Origin: DAORIO01 sp964384645
Lineage (GTDB): Bacteria; Patescibacteriota; Minisyncoccia; Phycocordibacterales; UBA9973
Length of the DNA stretch: 64,000 nt
Reading direction: 5' to 3'
Assembly: GCA_964384645.1 (NCBI GenBank)
Contig: CAYLKL010000001.1
Coordinates: forward strand, 62,001 to 126,000
A program made the position numbers and the translations under genes. The first letter of the stretch is position 1. The number at the start of each line of letters is the position of its first letter. The notes beneath the pieces were generated by a model. The model saw only the letters and a program-made list of their open reading frames with translations. It did no database searches and had not been told where the DNA came from. Positions 17,715 through 25,712 of the stretch are shown here, piece by piece.

Positions 17715-18119
17715 TTATTGTGGATTTTCGTTAATTCGCACATAAAGTTCAAATAACTGCATTGCTTCTGGGTCTTGATTGTCTGTATAAACTGGAATTT
17801 TACCCAAACACAACTTCTGATCTTTTAACTCATCGCAATTTTTTTCACCCCCTACTGTTACATTTATTTCTTTATTTGCAGAATTTTTATTGTACACAAA
17901 AACACCAACAACCTCTTTTCCATTTTTGCCACCAAACATTTCTTCAAACGCCCAAGTTGGTGGATACGGAAATTCTCTATTTTGATATTTAAAAGTCTCC
18001 CAAGTAGAAGTGAGTCCGTCTGTTGGAATAGTATCTTTTCGCTGCTTTAAAATAAAAGCGAAAATTCCAAGAACTACAATCACTAAAATAATTATTAAAA
18101 ATTTTTTTGTCGAATCCAT
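17715..18119 (-). CDS. membrane-anchored hypothetical protein (134 aa)
   Basis: N-terminal membrane helix (residues 6-24) followed by an extracytoplasmic domain with FKYQNREFPYPPTWAFEEMFGG, a pattern seen in many short Patescibacteria surface proteins, and a Cys pair (CDELKDQKLC). It lies upstream of the 870-residue protein on the same strand with a 31-base gap, so the two may be cotranscribed. Confidence 0.6.
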   Translation of the reverse strand: MDSTKKFLIIILVIVVLGIFAFILKQRKDTIPTDGLTSTWETFKYQNREFPYPPTWAFEEMFGGKNGKEVVGVFVYNKNSANKEINVTVGGEKNCDELKDQKLCLGKIPVYTDNQDPEAMQLFELYVRINENPQ

Positions 18120-18147
18120 TTGTAATTTAAATTATACACACAAAAAT

Positions 18148-18182
18148 AAAAAACACCCATCTATTAATAGGGGGTGTTTTTT
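18148..18182. terminator. tRNA-Leu terminator
   Basis: Stem AAAAAACACCC/GGGTGTTTTTT just past the tRNA-Leu 3' end. It could also serve transcripts arriving on the plus strand. Confidence 0.85.
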
Positions 18183-18187
18183 ATTTG

Positions 18188-18271
18188 TGCGCAGAGGGAG
18201 ATTTGAACTCCCACAAGATTACTCCCGCTACCACCTCAAGGTAGTGCGTCTACCAGTTTCGCCACCTGCGC
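18188..18271 (-). tRNA. tRNA-Leu (GAG)
   Basis: 84 nt with a long variable arm, anticodon loop TTGAGGT, acceptor GCGCAGG/TCTGCGC, discriminator A; CCA not encoded. Confidence 0.95.
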
Positions 18272-18311
18272 ATATTATTGAATGCCGGTATAAAATTCAT
18301 AATCATATCTT

Positions 18312-18366
18312 CGTCGCACTACCGTAGTGCGTACTATAAGTCATTATGAGTTTCGCCACCTGCACA
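18312..18366 (-). pseudogene. degenerate copy of the tRNA-Leu 5' half
   Basis: On the minus strand GCAGGTGGCGAAACT matches the tRNA-Leu 5' end exactly; the D-arm region is then disturbed and a self-complementary CGCACTAC/GTAGTGCG replaces the anticodon arm. It lies about 40 bases upstream of the intact tRNA in the same orientation. Confidence 0.7.
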
Positions 18367-18405
18367 TTGCCTTTCTATACTAACCGAATTATTTATTTTG
18401 TCGAT

Positions 18406-18433
18406 AAAAAACCCGCTAGATGCGGGATTTTTT
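18406..18433 (-). terminator. intrinsic terminator of rplS
   Basis: AAAAACCCGC/GCGGGATTTTTT with loop TAGAT, overlapping the rplS stop codon. Confidence 0.85.
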
Positions 18434-18842
18434 ATTCTTCAGTATTTACAACTTCTTCGGCTGGTACATCTACTTCCTCCATCTTACTTGCTCCAATAGT
18501 TACCGCTTTCATTTTTCTTTTTACTTCTCTAGCAGCCTTGTCTCGGATGTAATAAAGTTTTGATCGTCTTGCTCTAGATTTCTTTACAACTTCGATTTTA
18601 TCAATAAGTGGTGAATATAGAGAAAAAATTCTTTCTACACCAACACTGTTTGAAACTTTTCGAACAGTAAAAGTGGCTCCAATTTCAGATCCGTGCTTTC
18701 TTGAAAGAACTAGACCTTCGAAAGCCTGAGTTCGAGTTTTACCTTTTTCTTCAATTTTTACCCATACACGAACTGTGTCCCCTGAATTGAACTCAAGTTT
18801 CTTTCTTTCGTCTATGTTTACTGGTGTAAGCGTCATTGCCAT
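18432..18842 (-). CDS. rplS: 50S ribosomal protein L19
   Basis: Ribosomal protein of the 30S-50S interface. Core motifs are GDTVRVWVKIEEKGKTRTQAFEGLVLSR, the ERIFSLYSPLIDKIEV strand and RRSKLYYIRD. The C-terminus carries a family-atypical acidic extension of about 20 residues (MEEVDVPAEEVVNTEE). ATG at 18842 (MAMTLTPV) is chosen because the longer frame begins with TTG and adds non-homologous residues. It lies 25 bases after the rluA-like gene in the same direction. Confidence 0.96.
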   Translation of the reverse strand: MAMTLTPVNIDERKKLEFNSGDTVRVWVKIEEKGKTRTQAFEGLVLSRKHGSEIGATFTVRKVSNSVGVERIFSLYSPLIDKIEVVKKSRARRSKLYYIRDKAAREVKRKMKAVTIGASKMEEVDVPAEEVVNTEE

Positions 18843-18867
18843 ATAGAATAGGACTTTATCACACAAA

Positions 18868-19638
18868 TTAAAGCTTTACAAGTGCCAAGGCTTTTTTGAA
18901 GTCTTCTGGCATTTCAGCCTCATAAGAAACCTGTTCTCCTTCCATTTCCTTGAAATATATCTTGTGCGCATGAAGTGCTGGTCGCTTAAATCCCAAAACC
19001 TCTGGCTTACCTTCGGCGTACAAAGAATCAGAAACAATTGGATTGCCAATATGCGCCAAATGAACTCGAATCTGATGAGTTCTTCCTGTCTTTGGACTTG
19101 CTTCTAAGTATGTAAAAAGATTCCCCTTGTACTCAAAACTTTTAATAACTCTAAAGTTTGTAAGTGCATCCCTTTTTTCACCTCTAGTATTTTTTCCTGT
19201 TTTATATTTCCTAAAGTCCATCGTACTTCGAGCAATAGGAGCAGAAACTGCAAAAGTTGGTTTATTTATTTTTCCCCAAACAATGGCTTTGTAATTTTTT
19301 ATAACTCGTCTTTTTTTGAATTGTGTTTTGAAATATAAAAATGATTTTGGGTTTTTGGCGACAATCATAATACCTGATGTATCTTTATCAAGTCGGTGTA
19401 CTATACCAGGGCGATAAATTTTCAAAATAGTTTTTAGATATTTATGTGATGGCAATTTACAAACAGGAGATCCCTCTGTTATATCTGTTGAAATTTGTTC
19501 CCCCACATTTATAGGAACCATTTTTTTCTTTATTAAAATATCAGCAAGTGTTTCGTCGCAACTTCTTCCGTCGCCATGAACAACCAAACCAGCTGGTTTG
19601 TTCAAAATAATATAATCTTTTGTTTCTTTTATTATCAT
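18868..19638 (-). CDS. RluA-family 23S rRNA/tRNA pseudouridine synthase
   Basis: Converts specific uridines in RNA to pseudouridine. The catalytic motif HRLDKDTSGIMIVAK carries the active-site Asp; other hallmarks are ILNKPAGLVVHGDG near the N-terminus and SPKTGRTHQIRVHLAHIGNPIVSDSLY near the C-terminus. No S4 domain is present. The frame extends to a GTG at 19653, but ATG at 19638 (MIIKETKDY) fits the family start. It is followed by rplS on the same strand. Confidence 0.92.
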   Translation of the reverse strand: MIIKETKDYIILNKPAGLVVHGDGRSCDETLADILIKKKMVPINVGEQISTDITEGSPVCKLPSHKYLKTILKIYRPGIVHRLDKDTSGIMIVAKNPKSFLYFKTQFKKRRVIKNYKAIVWGKINKPTFAVSAPIARSTMDFRKYKTGKNTRGEKRDALTNFRVIKSFEYKGNLFTYLEASPKTGRTHQIRVHLAHIGNPIVSDSLYAEGKPEVLGFKRPALHAHKIYFKEMEGEQVSYEAEMPEDFKKALALVKL

Positions 19639-19644
19639 AATCTC

Positions 19645-19668
19645 AAAACGCACCTTGCGGTGCGTTTT
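19645..19668 (-). terminator. intrinsic terminator
   Basis: Stem AAAACGCACC/GGTGCGTTTT with loop TTGC just after the small acidic gene. Confidence 0.8.
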
Positions 19669-19674
19669 ACGTTA

Positions 19675-19812
19675 CTACATTGCTGCTTCTTCTGTTGAAG
19701 ATTCCTCTTCCTTGTTTTCTTCTGGCATAGCTACGCCTTCAGCTTGGTTTTCAGCACCCATGTCTGCTGTGTTTTCATCAGCTGGCATTGTGTTATTTAG
19801 TTCGTCTGTCAT
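19675..19812 (-). CDS. small acidic protein (45 aa)
   Basis: Encodes MTDELNNTMPADENTADMG followed by a glutamate-rich tail; no hydrophobic segment. About a third of the residues are acidic. It has its own terminator. It resembles in composition the 77-residue acidic protein at 56390. Function unknown; probably disordered. Confidence 0.5.
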   Translation of the reverse strand: MTDELNNTMPADENTADMGAENQAEGVAMPEENKEEESSTEEAAM

Positions 19813-19895
19813 TTTTTTGAAAGTTAAATCGAATAATCAGTCGACTTTCCCATATTACATGAAAAAAGATATTTTACAAATAAAAGAACCAAAAT

Positions 19896-19933
19896 AAAAA
19901 GTCTAACGGTTTTAAATCACGTTAGACTTTTTT
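19896..19933 (-). terminator. intrinsic terminator overlapping gene end
   Basis: AAAGTCTAACG/CGTTAGACTTT; the upstream arm contains the last codons and stop codon of the 19922 gene. Confidence 0.8.
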
Positions 19934-20134
19934 TACTAGATAAGCCTTATTGTCTTCTTCGTCAACATAAAGGAATTTAATTTTGGTATCTTTTACCTTA
20001 AGATTTTCCGAAACACTAACACGTAGGTTCATCAGTTTTATTGATAGATGGTAATTTAATTCACTAACACCCTGTTCCTTCATTATTCCTATTATCTTTT
20101 GAATAAAAGGTTTCTTTATTTCGAGTCTTAACAT
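19922..20134 (-). CDS. hypothetical protein (70 aa)
   Basis: Small soluble protein starting MLRLEIKKPFIQKIIGIMKEQG with a helix followed by beta strands (IKLMNLRVSVSENLKVKDTKIKFLYVDEEDNKAYLVKKV). Not recognised. Its last codons form part of its own terminator stem, which supports it as a real transcription unit. Confidence 0.5.
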   Translation of the reverse strand: MLRLEIKKPFIQKIIGIMKEQGVSELNYHLSIKLMNLRVSVSENLKVKDTKIKFLYVDEEDNKAYLVKKV

Positions 20135-20182
20135 TTTAAGTTTTTTATATCTGTCGATATTCTACACTTAAACTAAAAATTG

Positions 20183-21091
20183 TCAAGCTACATTTCGATT
20201 GAGCCCCATTTTATTTTCTTTGTCATTACAAAAATTAAAAATTGTATTTGAAGCAACGTCACCTGACAAGATATCTGGGTTTTTTTCATAATCTTCAATT
20301 TTTTCTTGCATTATCGCACTTATACGATCAAAAACGTCTGAATAAGCTTTTGATACTTCTTTTGCGCCATGCGCGTAAGCTATTTTACAAAAAGTAGAGC
20401 ATTGTTGCTGAATTTGCCAAAGAAATATAAGTTGTATTTTATGATCTGCTATTTTTTCTTTTTGATTTTTATCCTCTAAAGAAAAAAGATCCTTAACATA
20501 CTCCTCATTTATAGCGATGACAATTCTTGGTACAACAATCTTTCCTTTTATTTCTTCTGAGTCAAAATACTTTATTTCCGAAAAAGTATTTGGTGCAACA
20601 TTTTGTTTTATTATTCTAGCTAATTTTGCCTCCACGCCAGCTTGGTCACTTGAAAAAGTAATATCCATTCCTATGCCCATGTATTCGTTAGGGGTGCCTT
20701 CTTTTGGAAACTCGACAACCATATCTACCCCATTTTTATAATCATCAAATTTTGATGTTGGTGTACACACACCCTTATTTTCAAGCCATTTACCTGACAA
20801 CTGATCAATAACGATACCTTCTGTTATATTAGAAATTTTTTTATTTTTTTCTATTTTTTCTCTTTCAAAATCAGATAATTTTAAGTTTTCTTCTGCCCAT
20901 TTTTTCTCTAAACCATCAACAAAAGAATTATCTACATCAACTTGCTCGCCATAAAGATCTCTAAAATCTTCAGTCTTAGGTCTATATATCTCTATTTTCT
21001 TTTTAGCTTTTGCTTCTAACTTAGAAAGAACTTCATCCGAAAAAGGATTTCTCTCAAGTGAGATTCTATTAGAAAAATCTTCCATGCTCAT
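20183..21091 (-). CDS. hypothetical protein, possibly nuclease-fold (about 302 aa)
   Basis: Soluble charged protein. The middle region has DDYKNGVDMVVEF, then GIGMDITFSS and VEAKLARI, a D...DxT...K spacing that loosely recalls PD-(D/E)XK nucleases; this is inference only. A highly charged N-terminal half and a helical C-terminus flank it. The frame continues upstream into tRNA-Val, but that part is the tRNA itself; ATG at 21091, or at 21085, is the likely start. The mRNA would begin only just after the tRNA 3' end, so it may be released by tRNA processing. Confidence 0.55.
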   Translation of the reverse strand: MSMEDFSNRISLERNPFSDEVLSKLEAKAKKKIEIYRPKTEDFRDLYGEQVDVDNSFVDGLEKKWAEENLKLSDFEREKIEKNKKISNITEGIVIDQLSGKWLENKGVCTPTSKFDDYKNGVDMVVEFPKEGTPNEYMGIGMDITFSSDQAGVEAKLARIIKQNVAPNTFSEIKYFDSEEIKGKIVVPRIVIAINEEYVKDLFSLEDKNQKEKIADHKIQLIFLWQIQQQCSTFCKIAYAHGAKEVSKAYSDVFDRISAIMQEKIEDYEKNPDILSGDVASNTIFNFCNDKENKMGLNRNVA

Positions 21092-21092
21092 G

Positions 21093-21165
21093 TGCGCGGT
21101 AAGGGATTTGAACCCCTGACCTTCGCTGTGTAAAAGCGCTGCTCTACCAACTGAGCTAACCGCGC
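21093..21165 (-). tRNA. tRNA-Val (UAC)
   Basis: Acceptor GCGCGGT/ACCGCGC, anticodon loop TTTACAC, T loop TTCAAAT; discriminator A; CCA not encoded. The next gene's start codon lies directly downstream. Confidence 0.96.
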
Positions 21166-21233
21166 GCACATATCTTCATAATTACAACCAGTAATTACAA
21201 AAGAACTATAGCATAAAGTGTTATTTTGTCACG

Positions 21234-21260
21234 AAAAAAGCCCCTGTAAATCCAGGGGCT
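21234..21260 (-). terminator. intrinsic terminator
   Basis: AGCCCCTG/CAGGGGCT with a T6 tract on the minus strand, after the 21278 gene. Confidence 0.85.
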
Positions 21261-21277
21261 CCTATGCAAAAATCTTT

Positions 21278-21697
21278 TTAGTTTTTCTTTTTTAATGCAT
21301 CTTCTTTTGCCTTTTTCTCTGCTTCATTTTTTTTCCTAACAGCTTCTTTTATAGCAGCTTCTTGCTCTTTTTTCTTTCTAAGAGCCTCGGCTCGAGCACT
21401 AGAGATTGAATCGGCTTTTTGTTTTGCTTCAAGCTTTTTCTGCTCTTCAAGAGCTTTTTTGTCTTCGACTATTTTGGCACGAGCCGAAGCAATTGAATCA
21501 TTTTTAAACTTATTTGTTTTTTCAAGCTCAATTCGAGCTTTTTCTTTTTCTTCAGCGGCCTTAATAATAGCCTCAGTCTTTTCCTTGCTCACTTTTTCAA
21601 TTGAATCAATTTTAGCTTGAGTAGCTGTGTCTGTTTGAGCATTAACCGATAATGCTAGCAACAACATTGCACTTAATAGTGGGATTATTTTTTTCAT
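21278..21697 (-). CDS. secreted coiled-coil protein (139 aa)
   Basis: Signal peptide MKKIIPLLSAMLLLALSVNAQ, with a cleavage-like NAQ end reminiscent of Bacteroidota exports, followed by an almost uninterrupted helix rich in Lys, Glu and Ala containing imperfect repeats of DSIxSARA. No cysteines or enzymatic motifs. It would form a long coiled coil outside the membrane. Its leader has no Shine-Dalgarno sequence. Possibly acquired; partner unknown. Confidence 0.65.
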   Translation of the reverse strand: MKKIIPLLSAMLLLALSVNAQTDTATQAKIDSIEKVSKEKTEAIIKAAEEKEKARIELEKTNKFKNDSIASARAKIVEDKKALEEQKKLEAKQKADSISSARAEALRKKKEQEAAIKEAVRKKNEAEKKAKEDALKKKN

Positions 21698-21782
21698 TTT
21701 ATGGATCTTTTTTAGTTTATTGTATTATATAATAATAAATATAAAAGTCAAACAGAAAGGGTTGTAATTTTTTAAATCTCAC

Positions 21783-21822
21783 AAAAAGAAAACCCACCGA
21801 AGTAGATTTTCTACTGGTGGGT
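21783..21822 (-). terminator. intrinsic terminator
   Basis: Two stacked stems, ACCCACC/GGTGGGT and AGTAGA/TCTACT, followed on the minus strand by TTTTCTTTTT; it begins at the stop codon of the 21822 gene. Confidence 0.8.
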
Positions 21823-22241
21823 CAATGTCTTCTATAAATATCAACTTCACTTTCTTGGAAATCTTCATTTTTAAAATATTCCGCAATTTGAAATTGTAAG
21901 CCGTAAGCTATCATCTTGCCTTTTTCATCGGGAACTTGATCGTAAGACCGATAAACATATAGTTTAGTTTTATCGGGGTTAAGAATACCAAAATGGTAAA
22001 CTTCATCTTTGCCGTATTTATCTGGAAAATTTACGAGACGCACAAGTTCTTTGTCATTTTCAGTGAGGATAGAATGGAATCCATTTTCTTCACTCCAAAT
22101 GAATAAGGTTTCACCTGCACGAACCAAGTGTTCTTCAAAAAATCCTTGATTAGTTAAATTAGCAACTTCAATATTTTTACCAAGCTTCCTAGCTTTTCTA
22201 TTGAAAGAAAGTAACGCTAGATTATTCAATGTGCTATTCAT
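21822..22241 (-). CDS. hypothetical protein (139 aa)
   Basis: Soluble mixed alpha/beta protein with no recognised motif; AGETLFIWSEENGFHSIL and NFPDKYGKDEVYHFGILNPDKTKLYVYRSYD are the best ordered stretches and suggest a beta-rich fold. It is preceded by about 100 bases of leader without obvious structure and a TATA-rich promoter-like stretch near 22360. It is a single-gene unit with its own terminator. Confidence 0.5.
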   Translation of the reverse strand: MNSTLNNLALLSFNRKARKLGKNIEVANLTNQGFFEEHLVRAGETLFIWSEENGFHSILTENDKELVRLVNFPDKYGKDEVYHFGILNPDKTKLYVYRSYDQVPDEKGKMIAYGLQFQIAEYFKNEDFQESEVDIYRRH

Positions 22242-22404
22242 TTTTTAATGTATTTTACCGCAACGTGCGATGCCGAGATTATTTGATTGCGTCGTGCCAT
22301 TAAGTGAGTTTGTCTATTCTCACAATATCTACTAATTTAAGGGAGTAGAAAAACCTACTATATATAATAGCATAGTTTATCTTAAAAGTCAATATCTCCC
22401 CCAG

Positions 22405-22503
22405 TCCCGCCAGGAATCGCTTCTCCCTGTGGTCGAAACGCTTAATTTTTATAGTCGCTTCGCTCTTTAAAAATTAGCGCCTTCGGTTCGATTCCTGTCG
22501 GGG
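22405..22503. repeat. structured tRNA-Arg-derived inverted element (D)
   Basis: Base stem CCCGCCAGGAATCG / CGATTCCTGTCGGGG copies the T arm and acceptor strand of the neighbouring tRNA-Arg(UCU). Inside is a long hairpin CGCTTAATTTTTA / TTAAAAATTAGCG. No gene is seen between 22242 and 22551 apart from this and the following hairpin. Confidence 0.7.
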
Positions 22504-22510
22504 CTTAAAT

Positions 22511-22543
22511 CTAAAGTCCGAATGCGTTGCATTCGGACTTTAG
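22511..22543. terminator. perfect 15-bp hairpin, tRNA-Arg terminator
   Basis: CTAAAGTCCGAATGC-GTT-GCATTCGGACTTTAG. The T-tract is better on the plus strand (TATTTTT) than on the minus, so termination of the tRNA transcript is likely but not certain. Confidence 0.65.
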
Positions 22544-22551
22544 TATTTTTG

Positions 22552-22623
22552 TGCCCCCGCCAGGAATCGAACCTAGAGCTACTCCTTAGAAGGGAGTCGT
22601 TTTATCCATTGAACTACGGAGGC
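22552..22623 (-). tRNA. tRNA-Arg (UCU)
   Basis: Acceptor GCCTCCG/CGGGGGC, anticodon loop CTTCTAA, T loop TTCGATT, discriminator A; CCA not encoded. Confidence 0.95.
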
Positions 22624-22631
22624 AAACACCT

Positions 22632-22952
22632 TTACTGCTCCAAACTATAACTGTTTACGACGCTCGGGTCAATGGCCTCTGACTTACTCTGTTTCAAAAC
22701 TTCAACTAAATTTTCTTTCTCTTTATAAAAGATCTCGGCCTCTTTTATTTTTACCCTATCTAAAAATAACGTTTTTTCAGACACGTCTAAAACAACAGAT
22801 CTTTCAAATGCTTTATACAGGTACAAAAATAAAACCACAGACACTAAAAAACCAACGACTAAAAACCAAAAGGTAAATTTTAATATTCTTCCCCATCTAT
22901 AAGCCAAAATTTCTGATATTTCATTTTTTACAAAAACTTTATTTTTATTCAT
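22632..22952 (-). CDS. single-pass membrane protein at the end of the pilus operon
   Basis: 106 residues with a cytoplasmic basic N-terminus, one membrane helix (about residues 25-47) and an outside coiled-coil-like tail. Its start overlaps the pilO-like gene by eight bases, so it belongs to the pilMNO operon and may be a PilP-like or accessory part. No PilP domain is recognisable. Confidence 0.6.
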   Translation of the reverse strand: MNKNKVFVKNEISEILAYRWGRILKFTFWFLVVGFLVSVVLFLYLYKAFERSVVLDVSEKTLFLDRVKIKEAEIFYKEKENLVEVLKQSKSEAIDPSVVNSYSLEQ

Positions 22953-23466
22953 ATATTTTATTTGTTAAAAACTCAGCTTCAAAAAACAATACCCACAAAT
23001 CTTGAGAATTACCATTTGATTTAACCAAGTCTACTTTTAAAATTTTTATTGGATAAATATGATTCTCAATAATCTGTAGCTGTCTGGTAACTTCAGAAAA
23101 TTTACCGGTTGATTTTCCAGAAAAAACAAAATTTTCACTATTTTGATTTACCACCGGAACAAAATCAAAAGAATTTTTAACTAAGTTTAAATCGTTCTTT
23201 ATTTTATCCAACTTATCTTTTAGAGAGTTACTATCTACGAATAATTGATCTAGGGTGCGAACAACTTCTTTTGTTTCTGATATATCTTTTACAGCTTTCT
23301 CTACGGACAAATCGATTATTTCAGATGCACCTATTTCTTTCTTTAGACTATCAGCCGACTTTATTCCTGAAAAAATCTCGCGAATAAAAAAAATACTTGA
23401 AAAAACACCAATCAGTGCTATCAGTAAAGCAATTATAAATAAAATATTTTTCTTACTATTTTTCAT
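22945..23466 (-). CDS. pilO: PilO-like type IV pilus alignment protein
   Basis: Inner-membrane pilus assembly protein. One membrane helix near the N-terminus (about residues 8-30), a coiled coil (VEKAVKDISETKEVVRTLDQLF and KDKLDKIKNDLNLVKNSF) and a ferredoxin-like C-terminal domain, which is the PilO layout. The preferred start is ATG at 23466 (MKNSKKNILF), overlapping pilN by 11 bases. Sequence identity to classical PilO is low, so the call leans on topology and on position after pilM and pilN. Confidence 0.75.
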   Translation of the reverse strand: MKNSKKNILFIIALLIALIGVFSSIFFIREIFSGIKSADSLKKEIGASEIIDLSVEKAVKDISETKEVVRTLDQLFVDSNSLKDKLDKIKNDLNLVKNSFDFVPVVNQNSENFVFSGKSTGKFSEVTRQLQIIENHIYPIKILKVDLVKSNGNSQDLWVLFFEAEFLTNKIYE

Positions 23467-23992
23467 AAATAACTCTGATACTAAAAGTAAAATTTTTACC
23501 TGCATTTTCTTTTGAATCAACGACGACGACCTCTTTAACTTTTGGAACCAACCTTAAACTTTCTACAAAAAGAGAGACGGCTTCTATTCTTGGTGAAACA
23601 CCCGAAACATCAACGATAGAACCATCTTCCCTTTTTTCAAAGTAAAAACCATTCAATCCAACACTGTCTGGTTTATTTTTTATAATTTGTGAAAAATAAA
23701 CATCTGAAACACTAATATTTTGTTTATTTTCAAGATACAAGTTAGTTGTTTGGTTTGAATAAGCGACTTCTTTTTTTGTATCCTGAAGTGTTCTGTTTCT
23801 TTCTTCAATAGAAACAGACAGAGTCTTATTAAAATTTTCTTTCTTTAAGTTTAAAAAATATATAGAAGGAGCCAAAAACAAAGAAAATACAAAAAATGCA
23901 ATTCCTAAACAAAAAAATAATATTATGTAAGCCCTTCTTTTTAGAAGAAAATCTATTTCTCTTTTTTTATTTTGTGGTAAAAAATTTATCAT
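23456..23992 (-). CDS. pilN: PilN-like type IV pilus assembly protein
   Basis: 178 residues starting MINFLPQNKKREIDF; the INFLP motif near the N-terminus is the conserved PilM-binding tail of PilN. One membrane helix (about residues 22-46) is followed by a coiled coil and a small C-terminal domain. It begins one base after the pilM stop codon. It should sit in the inner membrane and couple PilM to PilO. Confidence 0.85.
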   Translation of the reverse strand: MINFLPQNKKREIDFLLKRRAYIILFFCLGIAFFVFSLFLAPSIYFLNLKKENFNKTLSVSIEERNRTLQDTKKEVAYSNQTTNLYLENKQNISVSDVYFSQIIKNKPDSVGLNGFYFEKREDGSIVDVSGVSPRIEAVSLFVESLRLVPKVKEVVVVDSKENAGKNFTFSIRVIYEK

Positions 23993-23993
23993 A

Positions 23994-25055
23994 TTATTTT
24001 TCTGCCATCGCCAGCCCTACAACCTGCGCAAAAGATAAAGAATCTTCGTATGTCATTGTTGAAACAAATGACTCGCTAGTTTGTAAATTTATCCAAGGAT
24101 TAGCTATTTCAACGGGAATCTTTAGAGTAGTGGCAAGATAATCCTTAAGCCCCGCCATATTAGCAGTCCCCCCTGAAAGTATTATCTTTTGTAATTTAAA
24201 ATCTAAAAACATCTGCTCTTTGTTTTCTGAAATCCATTCTAAATATGTAGAATTAATTTTATCTTTTAATATAGAAATGTTGCCGACCAAAAATTCAAAA
24301 AAATCTTTGTTTTCCAAGCTCTTATTTAGTCCAACAGAAATCTTTTTATTTTCTGCCTGAGAAAAACTAAGACCAAGTTTAGCCACCAAAGCTTTTGTGA
24401 CAAGTTCTCCTCCAAAGAAGATTTCAGTCGAATATATTTTTTTACCCTTATAAACAAAGAGTAGATCGGTCTTTCTTTTGCCTATATCGACTATTATTTG
24501 CCCACCAGAACCTCCTCCAACAGCACGAACCAAGGCGTTCCCCACAGGTTCAAGTGAAATAATTTTTATTTTTGCTTTATCAAAAATCGAAATGTAACCA
24601 CCTATCGTTTGCTTCTTTGAAACAAAAACAGAAATTTTTATACTCTTTGTACTTGCTTCTATTATTTCATAATCAACTACAAAATTTTTAAAAGAAGTTC
24701 CAGATTTCTCTTCAACACTTGCCTCTACTATTTGTTTTATATTTTTTGACTTTTCAACGGGAATCTCCAAAATATATTGGAAAATATTTTTCTCATCCAC
24801 CCCAACCCTTGCAAAAGATATTTTTTCTTTATTTTTTATATCTCTTAGAATTTCGACAACTTTTTCTGGATTTAAAATTTCACCGTTTCGTATTACACCC
24901 TCTGGCAAATCAACAACGCCAAATTTACCCAGCTTATCAAAAATGCCATTCGAATTTATTTGAACATACTTAATAGAAGTATCTGACATGTAGACACCAA
25001 AGCATGGAATATTTAAATAATTTGGAGATGGAAAAATCTTAGATAGAATTTTCAT
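23994..25055 (-). CDS. pilM: type IV pilus assembly protein PilM (actin-like ATPase)
   Basis: Cytoplasmic actin-like protein, 353 residues. ASKHA-type signatures are CFGVYMSDTSIKYVQI at the N-terminus, GGQIIVDIGKRKTDLLFV in the middle, and KIILSGGTANMAGLKDYL near the C-terminus. It is the first gene of the pilM-N-O unit. TATAAT ends seven bases before the ATG on the minus strand, which would give an essentially leaderless operon mRNA. The matching ATPase PilB is at 52024. Confidence 0.92.
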   Translation of the reverse strand: MKILSKIFPSPNYLNIPCFGVYMSDTSIKYVQINSNGIFDKLGKFGVVDLPEGVIRNGEILNPEKVVEILRDIKNKEKISFARVGVDEKNIFQYILEIPVEKSKNIKQIVEASVEEKSGTSFKNFVVDYEIIEASTKSIKISVFVSKKQTIGGYISIFDKAKIKIISLEPVGNALVRAVGGGSGGQIIVDIGKRKTDLLFVYKGKKIYSTEIFFGGELVTKALVAKLGLSFSQAENKKISVGLNKSLENKDFFEFLVGNISILKDKINSTYLEWISENKEQMFLDFKLQKIILSGGTANMAGLKDYLATTLKIPVEIANPWINLQTSESFVSTMTYEDSLSFAQVVGLAMAEK

Positions 25056-25078
25056 AGTATTTATTATAGCGCAATATT

Positions 25079-25711
25079 TTATTTTATTTCTTCAGTAACT
25101 TCAGTTGTTTCGGGTTTTTTATTAAAAAATTTATTAAATATTCTTGGCACAAGCGGCGTAATGATAGATATAAATATAAAAGCAACAAGAGCGCCGTGTA
25201 AAATAGTATTTTGAGGCAAAATACCACCTAAAAAATATCCCAAACCTCCAATACCCAAAACCCACAAAAGCGCCCCGAAAATATTATAAAAAATAAAAGT
25301 AGAATATTTCATTTTTATAACTCCAGCAATAATCGGTGCAAAAGTTCGAACTATTGGAACAAATCGTGCCACAACAATAGTTGCGATTCCATATTTATTA
25401 TAAAAATGCTCTGCTTTTTCAATATAGCCCCTCTTAAAGAAAAAAGATTCTTTTTTGGTAAACCAATAAGCGCCCATCTTTTGTCCACTAAAATATCCAA
25501 CAATGTCACCAATAATAGCGGAAATTGCCAAAACAAAAAACATGGCGGCAAAAGAATAATACCCCTGCGAAGCAAAAACTCCCGCCGTCAAAATAAGAGT
25601 ATCTCCTGGCAAAAAGAATCCAAAAAACAAACCCGTTTCGGCAAAAATAACAATACCTGCCCCAAGCAGACCAAATGTCCCTATTATGTTTTCGGGTAAA
25701 AATATTTCCAC
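25079..25711 (-). CDS. DedA/SNARE-associated family membrane protein
   Basis: Polytopic membrane protein of the DedA family, implicated in lipid carrier or phospholipid flipping. Hallmarks are FAETGLFFGFFLPGDTLILTAG and the FARFVPIVRTFAPIIAG motif (here VARFVPIVRTFAPIIAG), plus four or more helices. The start is uncertain. GTG at 25711, two bases after the upstream stop and preceded by AAGAG, is preferred; ATG at 25741 would add ten residues and overlap the upstream gene. It is probably cotranscribed with the tRNA-binding protein and ruvX. Confidence 0.9.
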   Translation of the reverse strand: MEIFLPENIIGTFGLLGAGIVIFAETGLFFGFFLPGDTLILTAGVFASQGYYSFAAMFFVLAISAIIGDIVGYFSGQKMGAYWFTKKESFFFKRGYIEKAEHFYNKYGIATIVVARFVPIVRTFAPIIAGVIKMKYSTFIFYNIFGALLWVLGIGGLGYFLGGILPQNTILHGALVAFIFISIITPLVPRIFNKFFNKKPETTEVTEEIK

Positions 25712-25712
25712 A

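Noticed and set aside
18312..18366. A second functional tRNA-Leu
   Set aside because: The anticodon loop and the 3' half are missing.
21091..21169. Extension of the 20183 gene into the tRNA-Val region
   Set aside because: Those codons are the tRNA sequence itself; a start at 21091 or 21085 is enough.
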